A stretch of DNA of 20,906 nt from an uncultured bacterium (GTDB lineage Bacteria; Pseudomonadota; Gammaproteobacteria; Burkholderiales; Burkholderiaceae_E). Location of the stretch: positions 1-20,906 of the forward strand of contig CAIPGD010000035.1 of assembly GCA_903864485.1 (NCBI GenBank), read 5' to 3'. The position numbers were made by a program, and so were the translations under genes. The notes beneath the pieces were generated by a model, which saw only the letters and a list, made by a program, of their open reading frames with translations, was not told the DNA's origin and did not search any database. Below, in pieces: positions 6,280 to 15,700 of this stretch (its first letter is position 1; each line of letters starts with the position of its first letter).

Positions 6280-9200
6280 TTAACCCTCATCCTTCGTGGC
6301 TGGACGAGGCTTCCACTTCTGATCATCCACTATGTGGTTAGTGCTCATGATCAAACGCACGCCCGGCTCAACTTCCCGCATCGACATTGGTACGGTCCAA
6401 TTGTCCCAAGCCTGAATACCTGGCGGCTTAATCAAGGCAACAGTCCTGTCCTTATCGGGTCCTCGCTTCTCATAGGCCAAAATGCGCCCGCCTTTGCTGA
6501 CCTCTTTAGCCCATTCGTCTGCGCGCTCTTTCAGTTCTGTTTCCGCAAGGTGCTTGCGCGAGTTATCTTCGGCGACATTGGCTGCGCGATTTGCCAGCAC
6601 CTTAATGGCTTCAGTCATCTCCAGTTGGTTAGATGTCCCCAGTTGGCCGGCACCATCGTTCGGATTGAACGCGTCATTCTCTAGGCGCATCAAGCTCAGT
6701 AACGTACCCGTTAAGCCACGATCCATCGCACGCGGTGAGAAGGGCGTTACAGATTGAGCCTCGACGTGCTTGTAGAAGGTGGCGTGGTAGTGCTCGAAAG
6801 ATTCGTAATGAGACAGGTCACGCGGTCTGGCCCATGTCAGCACCGTGCATACCAACCCAGGGAATGATCGCCCCACTCGGCTGGTGGCTTGGATGTACTC
6901 GGCGGTTCCTTTGGGTTGGCCGTTGACGGTCATCAACCCAAGGCGATTGACGTCCACACCGACTGACAACATGTTCGTTGCCAGCACCACATCAATCGCA
7001 TGTGTCTCGCCCTTGTTCCAACGCGTAACAAACTTACCCGTCGAGGCGTCGAACTCAGATCTGAACTTGACCTCAAGGTTGTCAAGATACTTAGGTATGT
7101 CCTGACTTGATACGCGCGATGTAAGCTCGCAAATGGTGCTGACGCTGCGTTGCGCCAACGCAGGGCGGTCCACCATGCTCATCTGAACGCGATAGGAACG
7201 CGTCTGCACGTCGTCTTCAGCCAATCGCTTCATGCCACCCAACTCACGCAAAGAGTTGAAGTACCCGACCATCGTCATGTACGGATCAGCGGGTTCGCCA
7301 AAGTGGTCGAACAACTCCTGAGCTGCCGTCAAGAAAGCGGTATAGACACGAATCAGCATAGCGGGGCGTGAGCTTCCAGGAGAGCACACCCCTAGGTAAC
7401 GCCTACCCGGCTTATCTTTAATTGATCTCTGGACAGAGAAGTAGTTGTCTTCGACGTCTAACCCAGACGGGGGGAAAATTGATATTTGACGATTAAACAC
7501 GCCAGATATTTGTTGCCTAGCTTTTCTTACAGTCGCTGTGGAAGCAATGATCTTCGGCTTTACAGTCTTGCCATTGAGCGCCCAGCCGCAAAGCTCATCC
7601 ACAGCAGTCTCATATAGACCAACCATCGTACCTAGTGGCCCGCTGATCAGGTGGAACTCATCTTGAATGATCAAGTCCGGCGGGCGAATGGGCTTGATCG
7701 TCTTTACCTTTGATGGAGGAAAAGACTTGTCTTTGGGGTGATTGCCACTGCAATCGCAACCCTGCCAAAGCAGCCCGTGGCGATCGCACTCTTTGGTCGC
7801 GCGACCAAACAAAGTTCTGACCTGGCCGCGCCAAGCCATCATGGCGAACTTATCTACGGTTGCGATCATCATCGAGGGCGGCCGATGGTAGATCTCCTCG
7901 TCTACCGTCAATACAGGAATTCCCAGCCCCTTCGAAAAATCACACCGCTTAATCGGATCACCGCAAAAAATGAGTGTCCGACCTTCATTCCTGTCGACCT
8001 TGACGTCACGTCCCGGCTTAATTTCATACCCGCACCACGGGCAACTGGTGAGTTGCGCGGGAGATGCAGCTCCAGCGTTGTATTTGCCGGGGTTGCGGGC
8101 ATCCTCAATCGCACGATGGCTGTCCTCAGTCGTGCCCGGCGTCACCTTGTTGCCAACCCATAGGCCAATGGTGAAGGGCTCATTGCCAAGGGATTTATCG
8201 TCATTGTCCTGCGCTTCTCTGCGCAGCACTTCCATCGCGCAAATCAACGCTGTAGCACGCTGGAACTGCTGCAGCGTTAACAGGCGTAACGTGTAGCGCA
8301 TAACCACGGCCAACCCACGCGAGCTATCAAACCCTCCAAGATTGCCCTGCATTCGCCGGATGGCCATGGTGAAGGCCGCCACCCCCAAATAGGCCTCGGT
8401 CTTACCGCCACCGGTGGGGAACCACAGCAGATCGGCATAGGCCTCGACGGGCTGGACTCGATCCGGATGACTCGGGTCTGCCAGTGACGGAATCGAGAGC
8501 AGCAAAAACGCCAACTGGAACGGACGCCAGCTGCGGTTCTTCAACACATCGAACTTGTCGAGGGTGACATCCTCGCCCCGGCGCATGGCCAGCGCGTATT
8601 GGCTGCGCACGCGTTGCGTCGCCATCGCCCGGTTGGCAAACCGGAATGCGGCCAGCGCTTTCTCATTGCCTTTCAGCGTGTCGATACCCTGCTGCAGGCG
8701 GGTGTGGATCTCCTGGCAGCGGTCCATGGCCTGTTGCGACTGGGTGTCGTAGCCGATCACTTCAGCCCCGACGCGAGCGCGCTTTTCATCAATCCACGCG
8801 GCGTAGTCCTTGGTCAGCATGCTCAAGGCGTCGACCAGCGGGTCGACTTCCAAAGTCGCCAAGCGCTGCATATCAAGCAGGCCGCTGCTGACCATCTCGC
8901 GCATCGCCGGGCGATCGCTTGGATCAAGCCCGGGCGTCTCTGTCACCTGCACCTCGTACTGAGGCATCACCTTGGTTCGCACCTCGGTGGCCAGCGTCAC
9001 GTCGTCTGCCGTTTCGGCATGAACAGCAACGCCATGGCCCACGGCGAACTCGACGCGGTTGCGGTAGATCATCTCCAGCGCTTCGCGCTCCGGGTCCATT
9101 CCGTCGGCGTCGAGCACCGGCCTACGCCGGAAGATGGCGCGCTTGGCGGCATCCTTCTCCGAACGAACGATCAGCTCGGGCTGGAACACCCACGCCGTAT

Positions 9201-10248
9201 CGCGGTTGGTGTCGGGCTCTTCCTGTGCATTCACCAGGAACAAGGTGACCAGCCGATCGCCATTGGCATTCTTGGCCCGAATGGAACCCTGCACGCGCAC
9301 TTCGGGAAACTCGTTGTCGGGAGCCTGATGCGGGATCACGCCTTCGGCCAGCGGCAGCACGATCTTGCCGCCACAAGGAATGCGTTGCCACACCTTAGCC
9401 TTGGTCTGCACTTCCGCCCCGGTTTCCTTGTTCTTGCGGGTGCGGAATATCTCGTGCTCGTCACTGCGCTCGTACCGACCCCAGCGCGCCTCGACTTCAA
9501 TCCGGTCAGCATCGCCATCCACGCAGAAGGTCATGCCCAAGCTGCTGGGCACCAGCGACTGGTTGCTGGCGGCATCGATCTCGTCAGACGAATCCGACTC
9601 CGGTTCCACACGCCCGGTGGCCGTTCCAAACTCCGCGCCCGGCTCGTGCCGTCCGGGAGCCCTGGCCTCGGTGGGCTCTTCGGTGTCGTCATTTGCCAGG
9701 GGCCCGTCCAGCCCCTCAATGCCGCCCTGTGCGGCCTCACGCGGGGCAAGTTTGCCAACCAGGTAGCGATCCCGCACACCCATGTCGACGATGCGTTCAC
9801 GAGGGCCGTCAGCGGGCCCGAGTAAGTCGTCCATAACGGCCAGTTGCAGCAATTCGCGGATATAGGCCTGATCCTCGATGGTCGGCACTTCGGCGATGGT
9901 CTTTTGCAATGCTTTGGGAAGCGACTCTAGGAAGTCCGTCCATTGAATGCGGCCAATACTGCCGGTGGATGGCGGGGTAAGTGAGGTAAGACCAATCGAG
10001 ACTGCCGGATCGACCAACAGCATGCGGTCGAAGTAGATCGTGGCGGTTTCCAGATCGGAACGAACCCGCAGCACCCGTCCGACCCGCGTGATGTGGGCAG
10101 TGGTGTTCAAAATCAACACCCAATCGTCATCAGCGATGCCTTGGTACAGCGAACGCTCGCCCTTCAGTCGCAGTGTGTACGGTGCCAGCGTGAGATCGGC
10201 AACAAGGCCATGATCAATGGCGATCCATGCGTTAAGCGTTTTAGTCAT
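6280..10248 (-). CDS. drmA: DrmA, DISARM superfamily 2 helicase
   Basis: A 1322-residue SF2 helicase. The Walker A is PTGGGKT (611-617), the Walker B is DEFH (863-866, LIIQDEFHLISGP), motif III is STATVR (903-908), and the C-terminal arginine-finger region is QATSRVGR (1120-1127). Between motifs I and II are Cys clusters, CPWCG (736-740) with C762/C769 and C821/C830/C832, that look zinc-binding. The long N-terminal region (1-580) has no known catalytic motif. It contains an acidic, low-complexity stretch at about 185-230 (DDTEEPTEA, PESDSSDE) that is probably a flexible linker. In DISARM, DrmA partners DrmB to recognise and translocate on phage DNA. The start follows the Rossmann-like gene by 24 bases with a GAGG-type site. 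No frameshift is seen. Confidence 0.93.
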   Translation of the reverse strand: MTKTLNAWIAIDHGLVADLTLAPYTLRLKGERSLYQGIADDDWVLILNTTAHITRVGRVLRVRSDLETATIYFDRMLLVDPAVSIGLTSLTPPSTGSIGRIQWTDFLESLPKALQKTIAEVPTIEDQAYIRELLQLAVMDDLLGPADGPRERIVDMGVRDRYLVGKLAPREAAQGGIEGLDGPLANDDTEEPTEARAPGRHEPGAEFGTATGRVEPESDSSDEIDAASNQSLVPSSLGMTFCVDGDADRIEVEARWGRYERSDEHEIFRTRKNKETGAEVQTKAKVWQRIPCGGKIVLPLAEGVIPHQAPDNEFPEVRVQGSIRAKNANGDRLVTLFLVNAQEEPDTNRDTAWVFQPELIVRSEKDAAKRAIFRRRPVLDADGMDPEREALEMIYRNRVEFAVGHGVAVHAETADDVTLATEVRTKVMPQYEVQVTETPGLDPSDRPAMREMVSSGLLDMQRLATLEVDPLVDALSMLTKDYAAWIDEKRARVGAEVIGYDTQSQQAMDRCQEIHTRLQQGIDTLKGNEKALAAFRFANRAMATQRVRSQYALAMRRGEDVTLDKFDVLKNRSWRPFQLAFLLLSIPSLADPSHPDRVQPVEAYADLLWFPTGGGKTEAYLGVAAFTMAIRRMQGNLGGFDSSRGLAVVMRYTLRLLTLQQFQRATALICAMEVLRREAQDNDDKSLGNEPFTIGLWVGNKVTPGTTEDSHRAIEDARNPGKYNAGAASPAQLTSCPWCGYEIKPGRDVKVDRNEGRTLIFCGDPIKRCDFSKGLGIPVLTVDEEIYHRPPSMMIATVDKFAMMAWRGQVRTLFGRATKECDRHGLLWQGCDCSGNHPKDKSFPPSKVKTIKPIRPPDLIIQDEFHLISGPLGTMVGLYETAVDELCGWALNGKTVKPKIIASTATVRKARQQISGVFNRQISIFPPSGLDVEDNYFSVQRSIKDKPGRRYLGVCSPGSSRPAMLIRVYTAFLTAAQELFDHFGEPADPYMTMVGYFNSLRELGGMKRLAEDDVQTRSYRVQMSMVDRPALAQRSVSTICELTSRVSSQDIPKYLDNLEVKFRSEFDASTGKFVTRWNKGETHAIDVVLATNMLSVGVDVNRLGLMTVNGQPKGTAEYIQATSRVGRSFPGLVCTVLTWARPRDLSHYESFEHYHATFYKHVEAQSVTPFSPRAMDRGLTGTLLSLMRLENDAFNPNDGAGQLGTSNQLEMTEAIKVLANRAANVAEDNSRKHLAETELKERADEWAKEVSKGGRILAYEKRGPDKDRTVALIKPPGIQAWDNWTVPMSMREVEPGVRLIMSTNHIVDDQKWKPRPATKDEG

Positions 10249-10272
10249 GCTCTGAAACCTCGTATTTACGGA

Positions 10273-11223
10273 CTAAAGTTCGACTCGCGAGAAATGCGGA
10301 TAGATGCGGTAGAACTTCCTAAACACTTGGAATGGGTCCTCGCCGAGGCCGGACTCCGGTAGCTCGAATCCAAGTTTTGTCTTGGCGTCGTCATTCGATT
10401 CCATGGTCAAACGCTCTAGTGTCGACAGCGCCGGCAAGTCAATGCGAAGAGGCTCGCTTGGCAGCGAGTAGAACGGCCAGCCTTTCAGGAGGGCTTGAAT
10501 GGCAGTGTCATTGACCGCACATACAACGAGCGTGGCGGTGACCATGGGCTGGCCGTCCGCGTAGTGTGTGCTCAGCCCCCACACCACGGCCCGATCTGCG
10601 TGGCTGAGAACCTCCTTCTCGACAGCCAAGAACAAGGCGCGAAGGATGCTTTGGCCGTAGGTTTTCCTCTCCATACCCGCTGCAGTGATGTCAGTCGGGC
10701 ACAGAGATCCAAGTCGGTCCTTGAACTTGTCGAGACGCCAATCCAACAGAGCCTGGCCCGAAAGCTTTGGGTTGGGCTCCCCTAACGCGCTGGGCTGCGC
10801 GTTGAGCGTGACGCGTAAGATGCTGTTGAGCCTCACCTCTCCGACGGTGCGTGCAAAACGTCCAATTTGCTCGACAGGCTTTGGCGCCGTGTAATCAAAC
10901 CAGATGATCGCAGGCTGATCGAAATTGTGTGCATCAAGGTATTCCTCAAGGCTCGAGTGCACGCACTCTACGGACGCTGTTGGACGGTTGAAAAGCTGTC
11001 GCTTGTGAACCTCCTGCTCGGATTCCACACTCGTCATACGTTCGATGCCGAGCCGTGAATGCACAAGCCTGAAGTCTTCAAGGAACGATCCGCCAAGCCC
11101 GATGTAGTGGTGCCCCTCCAGCGCCAACGCTGGCGAAAGGCGTGTCAACAGCGACAAGAACAGCTCACGATCTACAGCTTTATTTGGCCGAAGCTTGTAC
11201 GGCACGGAAGATCCGGTGCTCAC
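10273..11223 (-). CDS. Rossmann/methyltransferase-like protein of unknown function, paired with the GHKL ATPase
   Basis: A 316-residue protein I cannot place in a characterised family. The N-terminal half looks like a Rossmann methyltransferase fold. YIGLGGSFLEDF (40-51) sits where SAM enzymes have the glycine-rich loop. SVESE (65-69) fits the acidic end of the second strand. AIIWFDYT (105-112) resembles the motif IV position, but with FDYT rather than NPPY. The C-terminal half shows no recognised motif and ends in FRKFYRIYPHFSRVEL. No signal peptide or membrane segment is seen. The GTG start (11221-11223) lies 2 bases after the ATPase stop with GGTGAG in front, so the two are almost surely coupled and may act together. 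It is not a standard DISARM gene. A methyltransferase, or an inactive SAM- or nucleotide-binding fold, is possible. Confidence 0.7.
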   Translation of the reverse strand: MSTGSSVPYKLRPNKAVDRELFLSLLTRLSPALALEGHHYIGLGGSFLEDFRLVHSRLGIERMTSVESEQEVHKRQLFNRPTASVECVHSSLEEYLDAHNFDQPAIIWFDYTAPKPVEQIGRFARTVGEVRLNSILRVTLNAQPSALGEPNPKLSGQALLDWRLDKFKDRLGSLCPTDITAAGMERKTYGQSILRALFLAVEKEVLSHADRAVVWGLSTHYADGQPMVTATLVVCAVNDTAIQALLKGWPFYSLPSEPLRIDLPALSTLERLTMESNDDAKTKLGFELPESGLGEDPFQVFRKFYRIYPHFSRVEL

Positions 11224-11225
11224 AA

Positions 11226-12686
11226 TCAGCTCACCCGCTTCTTGGAAGGCCAGGCAAGCTCAAGCTGGATCATGAAACACTCGTCGCCGACAGTTCCGGC
11301 GCTCACTTCGGGATCGTCGAACAGCATTTTTGAGATGGCTCTCACCTCTTCAACTGGCCGGGAAAACACGATCTTCTTGGACGAAGGCTTCTTCGCCTCA
11401 GGCTTCGGCAAGACACTGTTCTTCTTCGGGTTGAACTCGACCACATTAACTTGCGAACCGGCGCTATTTAGCGTGATCGACGTTCTAGCTGTACTTCGCG
11501 AGGCAACCGCCGCAATCGCCCTACTCAGTGACAATGGCTGCGCGTCCTGCCAGTAGCTCTGTTGATCAGAACGAGGATGGTTCTTCCAGTCGTTCGTATA
11601 CGAAATCCATACCCGCATCCCCTCCTTCATTTTCACGAGGGACTCAAGCCAGAGTTCCGACGATGCATCAAGGGCACGCTTGGTAGTGGTGACAGGAAGC
11701 TTCATCGCATCTTTTGCGCGAAACTCAATGATGCCCGTGATGACGGCGAACTGCGGGTGGTAGAGCGGAACAAGCGGTAGATCGCCCCAACCCGTCAAAC
11801 GGCTCTTGTCGCCGACGATGACTGCGCGGTCGTTGCAGAGCACCGTCCAGCCCGCCGTGGCCGATGCGCGCTGACCCGAGAAGTCCGCGTCATCGTCAGT
11901 GTCGTCCCCTTCAGAGCGGCGGCTCGTGTTGAGGCCGACAGTGATCGATACAGTGACGTCCTTATCTGTACGTTGAAACACGTAAGGTGCCGGGCCATCT
12001 TCTCTGGGCGAAACGAGTACCTCGACATGGACAGGCTTCACAGCCTCGTCGTTGAGTTCGATCCTGAATCCCCACTGAAGGAACATCGTGAAGTGCTGTG
12101 AGATCGCCGTGATTACCTCATTCACGAAAGCGGAGTTCGCAAAGTGTCTAGCAACCCCCTCGTTCAACTCGCTCACGAAAATGGTGGTTCCAGGCTCTTC
12201 GAGTGCTTCCTTCGCCTCGGTGGGCTCGTGAATCGGAAGCGGATCCCAGTTCGTCGCATCAAGCCATGCGGCCGTAATCGGAACCTCGTACGTATCGTTG
12301 CCGTGCCGGGTTTTCACGATCGAGTTGCGGCCCATCTTGAAGATCGCCCTCTTCATGCCAACGCCGTACATCCCGATGGTTTCTGTGTCGGCGTCGCGGC
12401 TATCGTCGGCCTCCCGCCCCATTTTGAACGCGTAGTTCTTCGCGACCTCTCGGGGGATGCCACCACAGTTGTCCTCAATGGAGAAGTGGTCCTTCGAGAG
12501 CCTAATCTTCACCCAGTATTTCTCGTACGTCGGCTTATCGCCATTGCTCTGGCGAAGAGCGCCATCAAGGCAGTTGTCGATCAGGTCGAGGATGGCATCC
12601 TCAAGTTTGATGTCGCGCGTGAGCATCGACACGAAGAACTGTTTCGTCGGGCTCGCCTGGGCGGTATCAGTGCTAATTTTTGTCAT
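11226..12686 (-). CDS. GHKL (Hsp90/MORC-like) ATPase embedded in the DISARM operon
   Basis: A 486-residue GHKL-type ATPase. Counting from the ATG at 12686, the N box is DLIDNCLDG (34-42), motif G1 is EDNCGGIP (71-78) and G2 is IGMYGVGMKRA (104-114). All are intact, with the N-box Asn and G1 Asp/Gly present. The remainder (S5-like middle region and a Lys/Pro-rich PKPEAKKPSSKK linker near the C-terminus) is not assignable. GHKL ATPases of the MutL/MORC type are known in restriction-type operons, where they may act as ATP-driven clamps. No HisKA or phospho-acceptor region is seen, so a sensor kinase is unlikely. An upstream in-frame TTG (12707) is possible, but GGAG stands 9 bases before the ATG at 12686. 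It is not part of canonical DISARM class 1. Confidence 0.82.
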   Translation of the reverse strand: MTKISTDTAQASPTKQFFVSMLTRDIKLEDAILDLIDNCLDGALRQSNGDKPTYEKYWVKIRLSKDHFSIEDNCGGIPREVAKNYAFKMGREADDSRDADTETIGMYGVGMKRAIFKMGRNSIVKTRHGNDTYEVPITAAWLDATNWDPLPIHEPTEAKEALEEPGTTIFVSELNEGVARHFANSAFVNEVITAISQHFTMFLQWGFRIELNDEAVKPVHVEVLVSPREDGPAPYVFQRTDKDVTVSITVGLNTSRRSEGDDTDDDADFSGQRASATAGWTVLCNDRAVIVGDKSRLTGWGDLPLVPLYHPQFAVITGIIEFRAKDAMKLPVTTTKRALDASSELWLESLVKMKEGMRVWISYTNDWKNHPRSDQQSYWQDAQPLSLSRAIAAVASRSTARTSITLNSAGSQVNVVEFNPKKNSVLPKPEAKKPSSKKIVFSRPVEEVRAISKMLFDDPEVSAGTVGDECFMIQLELAWPSKKRVS

Positions 12687-12766
12687 GAACGGGTTCTCCG
12701 TGTGCAATCAGATCTCATCGAAGCGATGGTCAGCTCGAACGTCAGCGTGGCCTGAATTATTGTCAT
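12683..12766 (-). CDS. 27-codon mini-ORF bridging drmMI and the GHKL ATPase
   Basis: A 27-residue frame that starts at an ATG overlapping the drmMI stop (ATGA, 4 bases) and ends in a TGA overlapping the ATG of the GHKL ATPase (again ATGA). It fills the only sizeable gap in this part of the operon exactly. The peptide (starts MTIIQATLTF, ends RRTRS) has no recognised motif. A GGGA stands just upstream. I infer a role in passing ribosomes from drmMI to the ATPase, rather than a functional peptide. Chance cannot be excluded for so short a frame. Confidence 0.4.
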   Translation of the reverse strand: MTIIQATLTFELTIASMRSDCTRRTRS

Positions 12767-15700
12767 GACGTCCCAACGTGATGGGCGTCCCGGTGGCCGG
12801 GCTGGATGCGATAGCGTGCGCCGCGCCTCTCGCCTTGGCGTTCGACTCTGCCGCCCGAGATTAGGTCGGAGATCGCGGCGTTCCACTGCCCGTCGGTGAT
12901 GCCGGTGGCGGCGAGGACGTCGGCCTTGGCGTGCCAGCCACCGTGCGCATTCAAGAACCCTAGGATCGCTATAGATGGCGTCGCGTCATTGACGGTTGCG
13001 GCCACGCTTGCCTCAAAGTCTAGTGAAGGTTGAGCCATTGCGGTGCTGGCGCCGCGTCGGGGAGCGCGCGTGCCAATACTGCTATGCAGTCCTTGGGAAA
13101 CTTCTTCCTCGTATTGTTGATGATTCAGTTCCGATAAGCGGCGCAACACTTCGAGGCGCACACGACCGCTTATGGTGAAGCGAACGCGATCGTTCTCGGG
13201 CAAATACGGAACTGCGTGGAATCCGTGCTCTAGGTCGAGGTCGTCCCAGCCATAGGCGCGAGCGACCGCGAGATCAATATCACGATGTAGGCCACGCATC
13301 CCCTCGATTCGGAAATCGTCGTCTGACTGGTCATGGAACCGGTTGTAGAGCTGGGTTAGGCCGAACGCCTCATCCGTCATCAATGATTCTCGGTGCGAGT
13401 GGTAACGCTCGCCTAGGTTCTCGAGTTCGTCATTGCCGTCCAGGACTGGCATGGGCCACGTTTCAAGAACCGTTGACGTTGAATAGCGGAGAGTTGATGC
13501 CCCCAAGGTTCCGCACAGCCATCTCGCCCATACGTCGTGTAGGGATGACTGCAGCACAGCTAGCTCAGCGAAGCGCTCATAGAAAAGCACCTTCACCTGC
13601 ATGTTGTAGACCGCAGATGTTGAAACTCGACTGACGCATAGGTATTTTGTGACGGACGCAATGGCTAGCACGAATTGTTTCTGAACGAACTCCCGCATTA
13701 GCCCTGGGCGGAGATCCCAGAGCTTCCAGAAACAATCTTGGTGAATCTGGCCCGTCAGTCCATCCCGGTATGGCTTGACCAGTTCCTCCACGCGACGGAA
13801 CGCCGCTCCGTACTCCCGTGCCTTTTCTTCCGACCAATCCCGGAAGTAGACGACCCATCGATAGGGCTCCAACCTCGGCATGGTGTTCAGGTCTTGTCCG
13901 TTGAACAGCGGGAAGATCACCTCTGCACAAGACGGATCGGCTGCAAGCATCTCCTCGCGTTCTTCGGTTGTGAGTTCGAAGCCACGCCCCATGAGGTCCT
14001 GGCCCTGCGAGAACTTCCCCTTCAGCGCCTTGAGTTTCAACGGGCGCTTGATCTGGAAATCCTCTTCCAGTGCACCGTTGATAGCCGACACCGTTCGATC
14101 GTCCAAGACCCTCTGACCTTGCCAGTCATTACGAGCAACCCATGCAATCGAGACGACCACGGCTGCATTGCCCGGCCAAACCATCCGTGAGCATCCCCGA
14201 TAGACGGCTCCACCCATTCCGATGATCTGATCCAGACAGACGACACGAGAGCCAGTCTCCGTGATCGACTTGGTGGCCAACAGACCGAAGCAGCCGTTCG
14301 TTCCAAGCAACGAAAACGCTCGCAAATAGAAATAGACGCAGAGGTCGGGGGAGCCCGCCACGCCATTCCGTATCAGCCTCAAATATTCTTGGTACGTCAG
14401 GCCGAAACGACGTCCAATCCAGCGCCCGCCACTGAATGGAGGATTGCCGACCATGCCATCGAAGCCGCCGCGCTCAGGCGCGAACACCTCTGGAAACTCC
14501 AGCAACCAGTGGAAAGGCCGACGCGCGGGTTTATCGCCTAGCAGATCGGTCGAGAGCGCGTCGATCGACCTTCGGCGCATCGAGGCGAGCACGTTCCGGT
14601 CGCCGTCGATGGCTTGTCCGGCCTGGATGGTCAGCGACGCCAACGCGTTCTCCAGCCCGGTGCCATTGCCACCCGATGCGAACACTTCCCCGATGAACGC
14701 GTCGCCGATGCTTTCCGGCACTTCTAGCCTGCGGCGCACGTCTTCGTCCAGATGCGCCATCGCCTCCACATCGCGGATGTCGCGGATGGGCGTTTCGCGC
14801 AGGCGCGAGCGCAGTTCGATGGCCTCGCGAACGGCTTGCTCGACGTTCTGGCCAAACAGGCGCAGTTGCCCCTGCCCGGCGGGGTTCATCGAAAGCTGGG
14901 TGAGCTGATCCAGTCGATAGATGCCAAGCAGGCTGTCGCCACAGCGTAGATTGTGGTCGAGGAAGCCAAAGGGACGGCCCTTGGCCAGCGTCACTAACCA
15001 GATCGAAAGTTTGGCGAGTTCAACCGCTAGGGGGTTCAGATCGACGCCGTACAGGCAGCGTTCGGCGATGAGACGGCGTGCGATCACTGTGCGTGCTTCA
15101 CTGTCGCGAGGCAGTGGTTCCTTGGCAGCCCCTGCCTCCAGAACGTCACCATCCACACTCACGACCTTGCCTAAGGTTTCGACCTGAGCCCATGACTCAA
15201 CGAGGCGATCGGACAACCAACGGCAGGCCTGCACCAGGAAGGCACCTGAGCCCATGGCCGGGTCGCAAATCTTGAGGTCAAGCAGCTCAGCGGGCGATTT
15301 CAGTATCCATTGCTCGCGCGGCGCTCCCTCTGCTGGGCCGGCATAGGCCACCGGCGTGAGGGTTTCGGCGACGATGGCTTCAGTCAGGGACTTCGGTGTG
15401 TAGTGGGTGCCGGTTTCGCGCCGGTCGGAACCGGTGGTGACGATGAAGGCTCCAGCGGGATAGACCAGTGGATAGCCCCATGGATCGGTGCGCAGCAGAT
15501 GGGCATAGGGTTTGACGCGGTCGCGCAGCTTGGTGTCGCCTTGGCAAGCGGTCAGCAGGCGGTCGGCCAGGGTGTCATCGACGGCTTTGGCCAGATCATT
15601 TCGCACCCGGCTGGCAGAGCTGCCGGAGCGCTCTTGCAGCAACTCGGCCAGTCGAGCCGCCCCATCCAAGCGTGCCGAATCCAACTCGGCCAACTTGACC

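Noticed and set aside
8599..9825. 408-codon open frame on the plus strand
   Set aside because: Fully antisense to drmA, with His/Gly/Leu-rich composition typical of a shadow of GC-rich coding sequence, and no known motif.
12684..12707. TTG start for the GHKL ATPase (7 extra codons)
   Set aside because: GGAG is correctly placed for the downstream ATG at 12686, and that ATG overlaps the mini-ORF stop.
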